Source of the DNA: Aphelocoma coerulescens
Lineage: Eukaryota; Chordata; Aves; Passeriformes; Corvidae
Direction: 5' to 3'
Length of the DNA: 64,000 bases
Assembly (NCBI RefSeq): GCF_041296385.1
Contig: NW_027183588.1
Span: forward strand, 62,001 to 126,000
The notes under the pieces were generated by a model. That model did not search any database, had not been told where the DNA came from, and was given only the letters and a program-made list of their open reading frames with translations. Position 1 is the first letter of the stretch, and each line of letters begins with the position of its first letter. Shown in pieces: positions 38,201 to 49,900 of the stretch. Position numbers and translations under genes: made by a program.

Positions 38201-41200
38201 GCCTTCCAGCCAGGGCCAGTCCGCTTTCCCCGGCACAACCTGCAAAGCACCCGTCGGATGGCGGTGCTGTCTGCCCGGTCCTTCTCGGCTCCAGTTTACC
38301 CCGCTGCCCACCGCACTCTCGCAAGAGGCAAAGAGCTTCGGCAGGCATCTCGCACTGGAGAGAGGTGCCAGGACAAAACCACCTTCTTCATCAAGGCTTC
38401 CTCGTGGCCCAGATTGTGGTGCTGCGTTCAAAGTCTTGCACACGGAAAGACTCATCCAGCAAGTGCTTCTCCCCCGGCACGTTTCGCTGAGCGAGGGCAA
38501 CGTGGGGAACCGGGGACGCTGCAAAACTGAGAAAGCACCCTTGTGCCTGGAGCCGAGGGAAAGCCGAGCACAGCACCCGTGTGTATGCGGGCAGTGCACA
38601 CGCCGAAAAGCGGCCGAGTAGGATGCCGTGGCTGGGCTTCTCTTCTGTCCAGACAACGGCAGGCGGAGAAAGAAACCGGGGAGCACCGGGCTTGTGTGTG
38701 CAGTGCACCGAATTGCAGACGTCTGGTAAACGCTCGTTCACGAGCCCAGTGGGCCGAGTGTGTTCTCGCTGCTGCAAAAAGGATCGTGCTCAATCCACAG
38801 CGTGGACACAAGCACTTTCCTAGTCATTCAGCCTTTCAGAGTCCCAGCAGCTAGAGCTCGGCCAGGAGCACAGGTCAAAGCAGAAAGCTCTCCGAAAGTG
38901 CCCCTTCTCCGAGCAGCCTTCCAAAAGCGCACATCACACTGTGGCCCCTGTGCCTTTCTTCTAAGCCCGACGTCCTGCCTTGTTTTTCAGCCTCGCAGCT
39001 ACCGCTGTCAACCTCCAGCAGCTGCTCTCCTGGAGAACGGCTCTAGAAGCAAAAGCCAGTGCTGGCTTGCACCTTCGCCTTCTGCACGTAAGCAACAGCA
39101 ATCTCAGCGGTGCACTTCTGTACTTCCCTGCTCCGCTGCACCCTACCATCGTGTTCTCCGAAACTCGGAGACGGAAGGGAAGTGCATTTGCCTCCACAGA
39201 GCTCTGCAAGAGGACTAGGCAGCAGCAGCAGCACAAGTAACTGTGGCGCGTCGTCCTCCTTCCTGAGGCTGTAAGGTGAATTCTGCAGGCAGGAGAGTGG
39301 CAGCCACGCTCGTCTCGCAAGCCCGGACGACGCGCACCCGAGCCCGGTGCTCCGCGGCTTCGTTCCTCGCCTTTTCGAGCACGCCGTACCTTCGTTCTCC
39401 CGGAGGCGGACCGGTCGTCTGCCTCTCGCCCGGAACTCTGTGCCGGCAGCGAAGCGCTCCAGCGCGCTGCTTCTGCCCGAACGCGGCCGGGCCGTGCCCC
39501 TTTCCTCCTGAGCAATACGTACCACTGCATTCTGCCTCTCTGGTGCTCTGAATGGAAAGGGAAAGCTTCTGGGCTACGTCTCGCACAGAGAGCCGTGCCG
39601 GGGACGGCAAGCTCACGCGGCCTTTGCCTCCGACACTTGGGGGAGCGCCTAGCTGCAGCGCCTTCCAGCCAGGGCCAGTCCGCTTTCCCCGGCACAACCT
39701 GCAAAGCACCCGTCGGATGGCGGTGCTGTCTGCCCGGTCCTTCTCGGCTCCAGTTTACCCCGCTGCCCACCGCACTCTCGCAAGAGGCAAAGAGCTTCGG
39801 CAGGCATCTCGCACTGGAGAGAGGTGCCAGGACAAAACCACCTTCTTCATCAAGGCTTCCTCGTGGCCCAGATTGTGGTGCTGCGTTCAAAGTCTTGCAC
39901 ACGGAAAGACTCATCCAGCAAGTGCTTCTCCCCCGGCACGTTTCGCTGAGCGAGGGCAACGTGGGGAACCGGGGACGCTGCAAAACTGAGAAAGCACCCT
40001 TGTGCCTGGAGCCGAGGGAAAGCCGAGCACAGCACCCGTGTGTATGCGGGCAGTGCACACGCCGAAAAGCGGCCGAGTAGGATGCCGTGGCTGGGCTTCT
40101 CTTCTGTCCAGACAACGGCAGGCGGAGAAAGAAACCGGGGAGCACCGGGCTTGTGTGTGCAGTGCACCGAATTGCAGACGTCTGGTAAACGCTCGTTCAC
40201 GAGCCCAGTGGGCCGAGTGTGTTCTCGCTGCTGCAAAAAGGATCGTGCTCAATCCACAGCGTGGACACAAGCACTTTCCTAGTCATTCAGCCTTTCAGAG
40301 TCCCAGCAGCTAGAGCTCGGCCAGGAGCACAGGTCAAAGCAGAAAGCTCTCCGAAAGTGCCCCTTCTCCGAGCAGCCTTCCAAAAGCGCACATCACACTG
40401 TGGCCCCTGTGCCTTTCTTCTAAGCCCGACGTCCTGCCTTGTTTTTCAGCCTCGCAGCTACCGCTGTCAACCTCCAGCAGCTGCTCTCCTGGAGAACGGC
40501 TCTAGAAGCAAAAGCCAGTGCTGGCTTGCACCTTCGCCTTCTGCACGTAAGCAACAGCAATCTCAGCGGTGCACTTCTGTACTTCCCTGCTCCGCTGCAC
40601 CCTACCATCGTGTTCTCCGAAACTCGGAGACGGAAGGGAAGTGCATTTGCCTCCACAGAGCTCTGCAAGAGGACTAGGCAGCAGCAGCAGCACAAGTAAC
40701 TGTGGCGCGTCGTCCTCCTTCCTGAGGCTGTAAGGTGAATTCTGCAGGCAGGAGAGTGGCAGCCACGCTCGTCTCGCAAGCCCGGACGACGCGCACCCGA
40801 GCCCGGTGCTCCGCGGCTTCGTTCCTCGCCTTTTCGAGCACGCCGTACCTTCGTTCTCCCGGAGGCGGACCGGTCGTCTGCCTCTCGCCCGGAACTCTGT
40901 GCCGGCAGCGAAGCGCTCCAGCGCGCTGCTTCTGCCCGAACGCGGCCGGGCCGTGCCCCTTTCCTCCTGAGCAATACGTACCACTGCATTCTGCCTCTCT
41001 GGTGCTCTGAATGGAAAGGGAAAGCTTCTGGGCTACGTCTCGCACAGAGAGCCGTGCCGGGGACGGCAAGCTCACGCGGCCTTTGCCTCCGACACTTGGG
41101 GGAGCGCCTAGCTGCAGCGCCTTCCAGCCAGGGCCAGTCCGCTTTCCCCGGCACAACCTGCAAAGCACCCGTCGGATGGCGGTGCTGTCTGCCCGGTCCT

Positions 41201-43928
41201 TCTCGGCTCCAGTTTACCCCGCTGCCCACCGCACTCTCGCAAGAGGCAAAGAGCTTCGGCAGGCATCTCGCACTGGAGAGAGGTGCCAGGACAAAACCAC
41301 CTTCTTCATCAAGGCTTCCTCGTGGCCCAGATTGTGGTGCTGCGTTCAAAGTCTTGCACACGGAAAGACTCATCCAGCAAGTGCTTCTCCCCCGGCACGT
41401 TTCGCTGAGCGAGGGCAACGTGGGGAACCGGGGACGCTGCAAAACTGAGAAAGCACCCTTGTGCCTGGAGCCGAGGGAAAGCCGAGCACAGCACCCGTGT
41501 GTATGCGGGCAGTGCACACGCCGAAAAGCGGCCGAGTAGGATGCCGTGGCTGGGCTTCTCTTCTGTCCAGACAACGGCAGGCGGAGAAAGAAACCGGGGA
41601 GCACCGGGCTTGTGTGTGCAGTGCACCGAATTGCAGACGTCTGGTAAACGCTCGTTCACGAGCCCAGTGGGCCGAGTGTGTTCTCGCTGCTGCAAAAAGG
41701 ATCGTGCTCAATCCACAGCGTGGACACAAGCACTTTCCTAGTCATTCAGCCTTTCAGAGTCCCAGCAGCTAGAGCTCGGCCAGGAGCACAGGTCAAAGCA
41801 GAAAGCTCTCCGAAAGTGCCCCTTCTCCGAGCAGCCTTCCAAAAGCGCACATCACACTGTGGCCCCTGTGCCTTTCTTCTAAGCCCGACGTCCTGCCTTG
41901 TTTTTCAGCCTCGCAGCTACCGCTGTCAACCTCCAGCAGCTGCTCTCCTGGAGAACGGCTCTAGAAGCAAAAGCCAGTGCTGGCTTGCACCTTCGCCTTC
42001 TGCACGTAAGCAACAGCAATCTCAGCGGTGCACTTCTGTACTTCCCTGCTCCGCTGCACCCTACCATCGTGTTCTCCGAAACTCGGAGACGGAAGGGAAG
42101 TGCATTTGCCTCCACAGAGCTCTGCAAGAGGACTAGGCAGCAGCAGCAGCACAAGTAACTGTGGCGCGTCGTCCTCCTTCCTGAGGCTGTAAGGTGAATT
42201 CTGCAGGCAGGAGAGTGGCAGCCACGCTCGTCTCGCAAGCCCGGACGACGCGCACCCGAGCCCGGTGCTCCGCGGCTTCGTTCCTCGCCTTTTCGAGCAC
42301 GCCGTACCTTCGTTCTCCCGGAGGCGGACCGGTCGTCTGCCTCTCGCCCGGAACTCTGTGCCGGCAGCGAAGCGCTCCAGCGCGCTGCTTCTGCCCGAAC
42401 GCGGCCGGGCCGTGCCCCTTTCCTCCTGAGCAATACGTACCACTGCATTCTGCCTCTCTGGTGCTCTGAATGGAAAGGGAAAGCTTCTGGGCTACGTCTC
42501 GCACAGAGAGCCGTGCCGGGGACGGCAAGCTCACGCGGCCTTTGCCTCCGACACTTGGGGGAGCGCCTAGCTGCAGCGCCTTCCAGCCAGGGCCAGTCCG
42601 CTTTCCCCGGCACAACCTGCAAAGCACCCGTCGGATGGCGGTGCTGTCTGCCCGGTCCTTCTCGGCTCCAGTTTACCCCGCTGCCCACCGCACTCTCGCA
42701 AGAGGCAAAGAGCTTCGGCAGGCATCTCGCACTGGAGAGAGGTGCCAGGACAAAACCACCTTCTTCATCAAGGCTTCCTCGTGGCCCAGATTGTGGTGCT
42801 GCGTTCAAAGTCTTGCACACGGAAAGACTCATCCAGCAAGTGCTTCTCCCCCGGCACGTTTCGCTGAGCGAGGGCAACGTGGGGAACCGGGGACGCTGCA
42901 AAACTGAGAAAGCACCCTTGTGCCTGGAGCCGAGGGAAAGCCGAGCACAGCACCCGTGTGTATGCGGGCAGTGCACACGCCGAAAAGCGGCCGAGTAGGA
43001 TGCCGTGGCTGGGCTTCTCTTCTGTCCAGACAACGGCAGGCGGAGAAAGAAACCGGGGAGCACCGGGCTTGTGTGTGCAGTGCACCGAATTGCAGACGTC
43101 TGGTAAACGCTCGTTCACGAGCCCAGTGGGCCGAGTGTGTTCTCGCTGCTGCAAAAAGGATCGTGCTCAATCCACAGCGTGGACACAAGCACTTTCCTAG
43201 TCATTCAGCCTTTCAGAGTCCCAGCAGCTAGAGCTCGGCCAGGAGCACAGGTCAAAGCAGAAAGCTCTCCGAAAGTGCCCCTTCTCCGAGCAGCCTTCCA
43301 AAAGCGCACATCACACTGTGGCCCCTGTGCCTTTCTTCTAAGCCCGACGTCCTGCCTTGTTTTTCAGCCTCGCAGCTACCGCTGTCAACCTCCAGCAGCT
43401 GCTCTCCTGGAGAACGGCTCTAGAAGCAAAAGCCAGTGCTGGCTTGCACCTTCGCCTTCTGCACGTAAGCAACAGCAATCTCAGCGGTGCACTTCTGTAC
43501 TTCCCTGCTCCGCTGCACCCTACCATCGTGTTCTCCGAAACTCGGAGACGGAAGGGAAGTGCATTTGCCTCCACAGAGCTCTGCAAGAGGACTAGGCAGC
43601 AGCAGCAGCACAAGTAACTGTGGCGCGTCGTCCTCCTTCCTGAGGCTGTAAGGTGAATTCTGCAGGCAGGAGAGTGGCAGCCACGCTCGTCTCGCAAGCC
43701 CGGACGACGCGCACCCGAGCCCGGTGCTCCGCGGCTTCGTTCCTCGCCTTTTCGAGCACGCCGTACCTTCGTTCTCCCGGAGGCGGACCGGTCGTCTGCC
43801 TCTCGCCCGGAACTCTGTGCCGGCAGCGAAGCGCTCCAGCGCGCTGCTTCTGCCCGAACGCGGCCGGGCCGTGCCCCTTTCCTCCTGAGCAATACGTACC
43901 ACTGCATTCTGCCTCTCTGGTGCTCTGA
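32257..43928 (+). repeat. Copies 23-30, run of eight base-type monomers
   Basis: Eight consecutive 1,459-bp monomers with no difference I can detect over 11,672 bp. This is the longest uniform run in the window. It ends at an abrupt haplotype boundary: site a is C in copy 30 (42629) and T in copy 31 (44088) and every later copy. Confidence 0.9.
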
Positions 43929-46900
43929 ATGGAAAGGGAAAGCTTCTGGGCTACGTCTCGCACAGAGAGCCGTGCCGGGGACGGCAAGCTCACGCGGCCT
44001 TTGCCTCCGACACTTGGGGGAGCGCCTAGCTGCAGCGCCTTCCAGCCAGGGCCAGTCCGCTTTCCCCGGCACAACCTGCAAAGCACCTGTCGGATGGCGG
44101 TGCTGTCTGCCCGGTCCTTCTCGGCTCCAGTTTACCCCGCTGCCCACCGCACTCTCGCAAGAGGCAAAGAGCTTCGGCAGGCATCTCGCACTGGAGAGAG
44201 GTGCCAGGACAAAACCACCTTCTTCATCAAGGCTTCCTCGTGGCCCAGATTGTGGTGCTGCGTTCAAAGTCTTGCACACGGAAAGACTCATCCAGCAAGT
44301 GCTTCTCCCCCGGCACGTTTCGCTGAGCGAGGGCAACGTGGGGAACCGGGGACGCTGCAAAACTGAGAAAGCACCCTTGTGCCTGGAGCCGAGGGAAAGC
44401 CGAGCACAGCACCCGTGTGTATGCGGGCAGTGCACACGCCGAAAAGCGGCCGAGTAGGATGCCGTGGCTGGGCTTCTCTTCTGTCCAGACAACGGCAGGC
44501 GGAGAAAGAAACCGGGGAGCACCGGGCTTGTGTGTGCAGTGCACCGAATTGCAGACGTCTGGTAAACGCTCGTTCACGAGCCCAGTGGGCCGAGTGTGTT
44601 CTCGCTGCTGCAAAAAGGATCGTGCTCAATCCACAGCGTGGACACAAGCACTTTCCTAGTCATTCAGCCGTTCAGAGTCCCAGCAGCTAGAGCTCGGCCA
44701 GGAGCACAGGTCAAAGCAGAAAGCTCTCCGAAAGTGCCCCTTCTCCGAGCAGCCTTCCAAAAGCGCACATCACACTGTGGCCCCTGTGCCTTTCTTCTAA
44801 GCCCGACGTCCTGCCTTGTTTTTCAGCCTCGCAGCTACCGCTGTCAACCTCCAGCAGCTGCTCTCCTGGAGAACGGCTCTAGAAGCAAAAGCCAGTGCTG
44901 GCTTGCACCTTCGCCTTCTGCACGTAAGCAACAGCAATCTCAGCGGTGCACTTCTGTACTTCCCTGCTCCGCTGCACCCTACCATCGTGTTCTCCGAAAC
45001 TCGGAGACGGAAGGGAAGTGCATTTGCCTCCACAGAGCTCTGCAAGAGGACTAGGCAGCAGCAGCAGCACAAGTAACTGTGGCGCGTCGTCCTCCTTCCT
45101 GAGGCTGTAAGGTGAATTCTGCAGGCAGGAGAGTGGCAGCCACGCTCGTCTCGCAAGCCCGGACGACGCGCACCCGAGCCCGGTGCTCCGCGGCTTCGTT
45201 CCTCGCCTTTTCGAGCACGCCGTACCTTCGTTCTCCCGGAGGCGGACCGGTCGTCTGCCTCTCGCCCGGAACTCTGTGCCGGCAGCGAAGCGCTCCAGCG
45301 CGCTGCTTCTGCCCGAACGCGGCCGGGCCGTGCCCCTTTCCTCCTGAGCAATACGTACCACTGCATTCTGCCTCTCTGGTGCTCTGAATGGAAAGGGAAA
45401 GCTTCTGGGCTACGTCTCGCACAGAGAGCCGTGCCGGGGACGGCAAGCTCACGCGGCCTTTGCCTCCGACACTTGGGGGAGCGCCTAGCTGCAGCGCCTT
45501 CCAGCCAGGGCCAGTCCGCTTTCCCCGGCACAACCTGCAAAGCACCTGTCGGATGGCGGTGCTGTCTGCCCGGTCCTTCTCGGCTCCAGTTTACCCCGCT
45601 GCCCACCGCACTCTCGCAAGAGGCAAAGAGCTTCGGCAGGCATCTCGCACTGGAGAGAGGTGCCAGGACAAAACCACCTTCTTCATCAAGGCTTCCTCGT
45701 GGCCCAGATTGTGGTGCTGCGTTCAAAGTCTTGCACACGGAAAGACTCATCCAGCAAGTGCTTCTCCCCCGGCACGTTTCGCTGAGCGAGGGCAACGTGG
45801 GGAACCGGGGACGCTGCAAAACTGAGAAAGCACCCTTGTGCCTGGAGCCGAGGGAAAGCCGAGCACAGCACCCGTGTGTATGCGGGCAGTGCACACGCCG
45901 AAAAGCGGCCGAGTAGGATGCCGTGGCTGGGCTTCTCTTCTGTCCAGACAACGGCAGGCGGAGAAAGAAACCGGGGAGCACCGGGCTTGTGTGTGCAGTG
46001 CACCGAATTGCAGACGTCTGGTAAACGCTCGTTCACGAGCCCAGTGGGCCGAGTGTGTTCTCGCTGCTGCAAAAAGGATCGTGCTCAATCCACAGCGTGG
46101 ACACAAGCACTTTCCTAGTCATTCAGCCGTTCAGAGTCCCAGCAGCTAGAGCTCGGCCAGGAGCACAGGTCAAAGCAGAAAGCTCTCCGAAAGTGCCCCT
46201 TCTCCGAGCAGCCTTCCAAAAGCGCACATCACACTGTGGCCCCTGTGCCTTTCTTCTAAGCCCGACGTCCTGCCTTGTTTTTCAGCCTCGCAGCTACCGC
46301 TGTCAACCTCCAGCAGCTGCTCTCCTGGAGAACGGCTCTAGAAGCAAAAGCCAGTGCTGGCTTGCACCTTCGCCTTCTGCACGTAAGCAACAGCAATCTC
46401 AGCGGTGCACTTCTGTACTTCCCTGCTCCGCTGCACCCTACCATCGTGTTCTCCGAAACTCGGAGACGGAAGGGAAGTGCATTTGCCTCCACAGAGCTCT
46501 GCAAGAGGACTAGGCAGCAGCAGCAGCACAAGTAACTGTGGCGCGTCGTCCTCCTTCCTGAGGCTGTAAGGTGAATTCTGCAGGCAGGAGAGTGGCAGCC
46601 ACGCTCGTCTCGCAAGCCCGGACGACGCGCACCCGAGCCCGGTGCTCCGCGGCTTCGTTCCTCGCCTTTTCGAGCACGCCGTACCTTCGTTCTCCCGGAG
46701 GCGGACCGGTCGTCTGCCTCTCGCCCGGAACTCTGTGCCGGCAGCGAAGCGCTCCAGCGCGCTGCTTCTGCCCGAACGCGGCCGGGCCGTGCCCCTTTCC
46801 TCCTGAGCAATACGTACCACTGCATTCTGCCTCTCTGGTGCTCTGAATGGAAAGGGAAAGCTTCTGGGCTACGTCTCGCACAGAGAGCCGTGCCGGGGAC

Positions 46901-49900
46901 GGCAAGCTCACGCGGCCTTTGCCTCCGACACTTGGGGGAGCGCCTAGCTGCAGCGCCTTCCAGCCAGGGCCAGTCCGCTTTCCCCGGCACAACCTGCAAA
47001 GCACCTGTCGGATGGCGGTGCTGTCTGCCCGGTCCTTCTCGGCTCCAGTTTACCCCGCTGCCCACCGCACTCTCGCAAGAGGCAAAGAGCTTCGGCAGGC
47101 ATCTCGCACTGGAGAGAGGTGCCAGGACAAAACCACCTTCTTCATCAAGGCTTCCTCGTGGCCCAGATTGTGGTGCTGCGTTCAAAGTCTTGCACACGGA
47201 AAGACTCATCCAGCAAGTGCTTCTCCCCCGGCACGTTTCGCTGAGCGAGGGCAACGTGGGGAACCGGGGACGCTGCAAAACTGAGAAAGCACCCTTGTGC
47301 CTGGAGCCGAGGGAAAGCCGAGCACAGCACCCGTGTGTATGCGGGCAGTGCACACGCCGAAAAGCGGCCGAGTAGGATGCCGTGGCTGGGCTTCTCTTCT
47401 GTCCAGACAACGGCAGGCGGAGAAAGAAACCGGGGAGCACCGGGCTTGTGTGTGCAGTGCACCGAATTGCAGACGTCTGGTAAACGCTCGTTCACGAGCC
47501 CAGTGGGCCGAGTGTGTTCTCGCTGCTGCAAAAAGGATCGTGCTCAATCCACAGCGTGGACACAAGCACTTTCCTAGTCATTCAGCCTTTCAGAGTCCCA
47601 GCAGCTAGAGCTCGGCCAGGAGCACAGGTCAAAGCAGAAAGCTCTCCGAAAGTGCCCCTTCTCCGAGCAGCCTTCCAAAAGCGCACATCACACTGTGGCC
47701 CCTGTGCCTTTCTTCTAAGCCCGACGTCCTGCCTTGTTTTTCAGCCTCGCAGCTACCGCCGTCAACCTCCAGCAGCTGCTCTCCTGGAGAACGGCTCTAG
47801 AAGCAAAAGCCAGTGCTGGCTTGCACCTTCGCCTTCTGCACGTAAGCAACAGCAATCTCAGCGGTGCACTTCTGTACTTCCCTGCTCCGCTGCACCCTAC
47901 CATCGTGTTCTCCGAAACTCGGAGACGGAAGGGAAGTGCATTTGCCTCCACAGAGCTCTGCAAGAGGACTAGGCAGCAGCAGCAGCACAAGTAACTGTGG
48001 CGCGTCGTCCTCCTTCCTGAGGCTGTAAGGTGAATTCTGCAGGCAGGAGAGTGGCAGCCACGCTCGTCTCGCAAGCCCGGACGACGCGCACCCGAGCCCG
48101 GTGCTCCGCGGCTTCGTTCCTCGCCTTTTCGAGCACGCCGTACCTTCGTTCTCCCGGAGGCGGACCGGTCGTCTGCCTCTCGCCCGGAACTCTGTGCCGG
48201 CAGCGAAGCGCTCCAGCGCGCTGCTTCTGCCCGAACGCGGCCGGGCCGTGCCCCTTTCCTCCTGAGCAATACGTACCACTGCATTCTGCCTCTCTGGTGC
48301 TCTGAATGGAAAGGGAAAGCTTCTGGGCTACGTCTCGCACAGAGAGCCGTGCCGGGGACGGCAAGCTCACGCGGCCTTTGCCTCCGACACTTGGGGGAGC
48401 GCCTAGCTGCAGCGCCTTCCAGCCAGGGCCAGTCCGCTTTCCCCGGCACAACCTGCAAAGCACCTGTCGGATGGCGGTGCTGTCTGCCCGGTCCTTCTCG
48501 GCTCCAGTTTACCCCGCTGCCCACCGCACTCTCGCAAGAGGCAAAGAGCTTCGGCAGGCATCTCGCACTGGAGAGAGGTGCCAGGACAAAACCACCTTCT
48601 TCATCAAGGCTTCCTCGTGGCCCAGATTGTGGTGCTGCGTTCAAAGTCTTGCACACGGAAAGACTCATCCAGCAAGTGCTTCTCCCCCGGCACGTTTCGC
48701 TGAGCGAGGGCAACGTGGGGAACCGGGGACGCTGCAAAACTGAGAAAGCACCCTTGTGCCTGGAGCCGAGGGAAAGCCGAGCACAGCACCCGTGTGTATG
48801 CGGGCAGTGCACACGCCGAAAAGCGGCCGAGTAGGATGCCGTGGCTGGGCTTCTCTTCTGTCCAGACAACGGCAGGCGGAGAAAGAAACCGGGGAGCACC
48901 GGGCTTGTGTGTGCAGTGCACCGAATTGCAGACGTCTGGTAAACGCTCGTTCACGAGCCCAGTGGGCCGAGTGTGTTCTCGCTGCTGCAAAAAGGATCGT
49001 GCTCAATCCACAGCGTGGACACAAGCACTTTCCTAGTCATTCAGCCTTTCAGAGTCCCAGCAGCTAGAGCTCGGCCAGGAGCACAGGTCAAAGCAGAAAG
49101 CTCTCCGAAAGTGCCCCTTCTCCGAGCAGCCTTCCAAAAGCGCACATCACACTGTGGCCCCTGTGCCTTTCTTCTAAGCCCGACGTCCTGCCTTGTTTTT
49201 CAGCCTCGCAGCTACCGCCGTCAACCTCCAGCAGCTGCTCTCCTGGAGAACGGCTCTAGAAGCAAAAGCCAGTGCTGGCTTGCACCTTCGCCTTCTGCAC
49301 GTAAGCAACAGCAATCTCAGCGGTGCACTTCTGTACTTCCCTGCTCCGCTGCACCCTACCATCGTGTTCTCCGAAACTCGGAGACGGAAGGGAAGTGCAT
49401 TTGCCTCCACAGAGCTCTGCAAGAGGACTAGGCAGCAGCAGCAGCACAAGTAACTGTGGCGCGTCGTCCTCCTTCCTGAGGCTGTAAGGTGAATTCTGCA
49501 GGCAGGAGAGTGGCAGCCACGCTCGTCTCGCAAGCCCGGACGACGCGCACCCGAGCCCGGTGCTCCGCGGCTTCGTTCCTCGCCTTTTCGAGCACGCCGT
49601 ACCTTCGTTCTCCCGGAGGCGGACCGGTCGTCTGCCTCTCGCCCGGAACTCTGTGCCGGCAGCGAAGCGCTCCAGCGCGCTGCTTCTGCCCGAACGCGGC
49701 CGGGCCGTGCCCCTTTCCTCCTGAGCAATACGTACCACTGCATTCTGCCTCTCTGGTGCTCTGAATGGAAAGGGAAAGCTTCTGGGCTACGTCTCGCACA
49801 GAGAGCCGTGCCGGGGACGGCAAGCTCACGCGGCCTTTGCCTCCGACACTTGGGGGAGCGCCTAGCTGCAGCGCCTTCCAGCCAGGGCCAGTCCGCTTTC

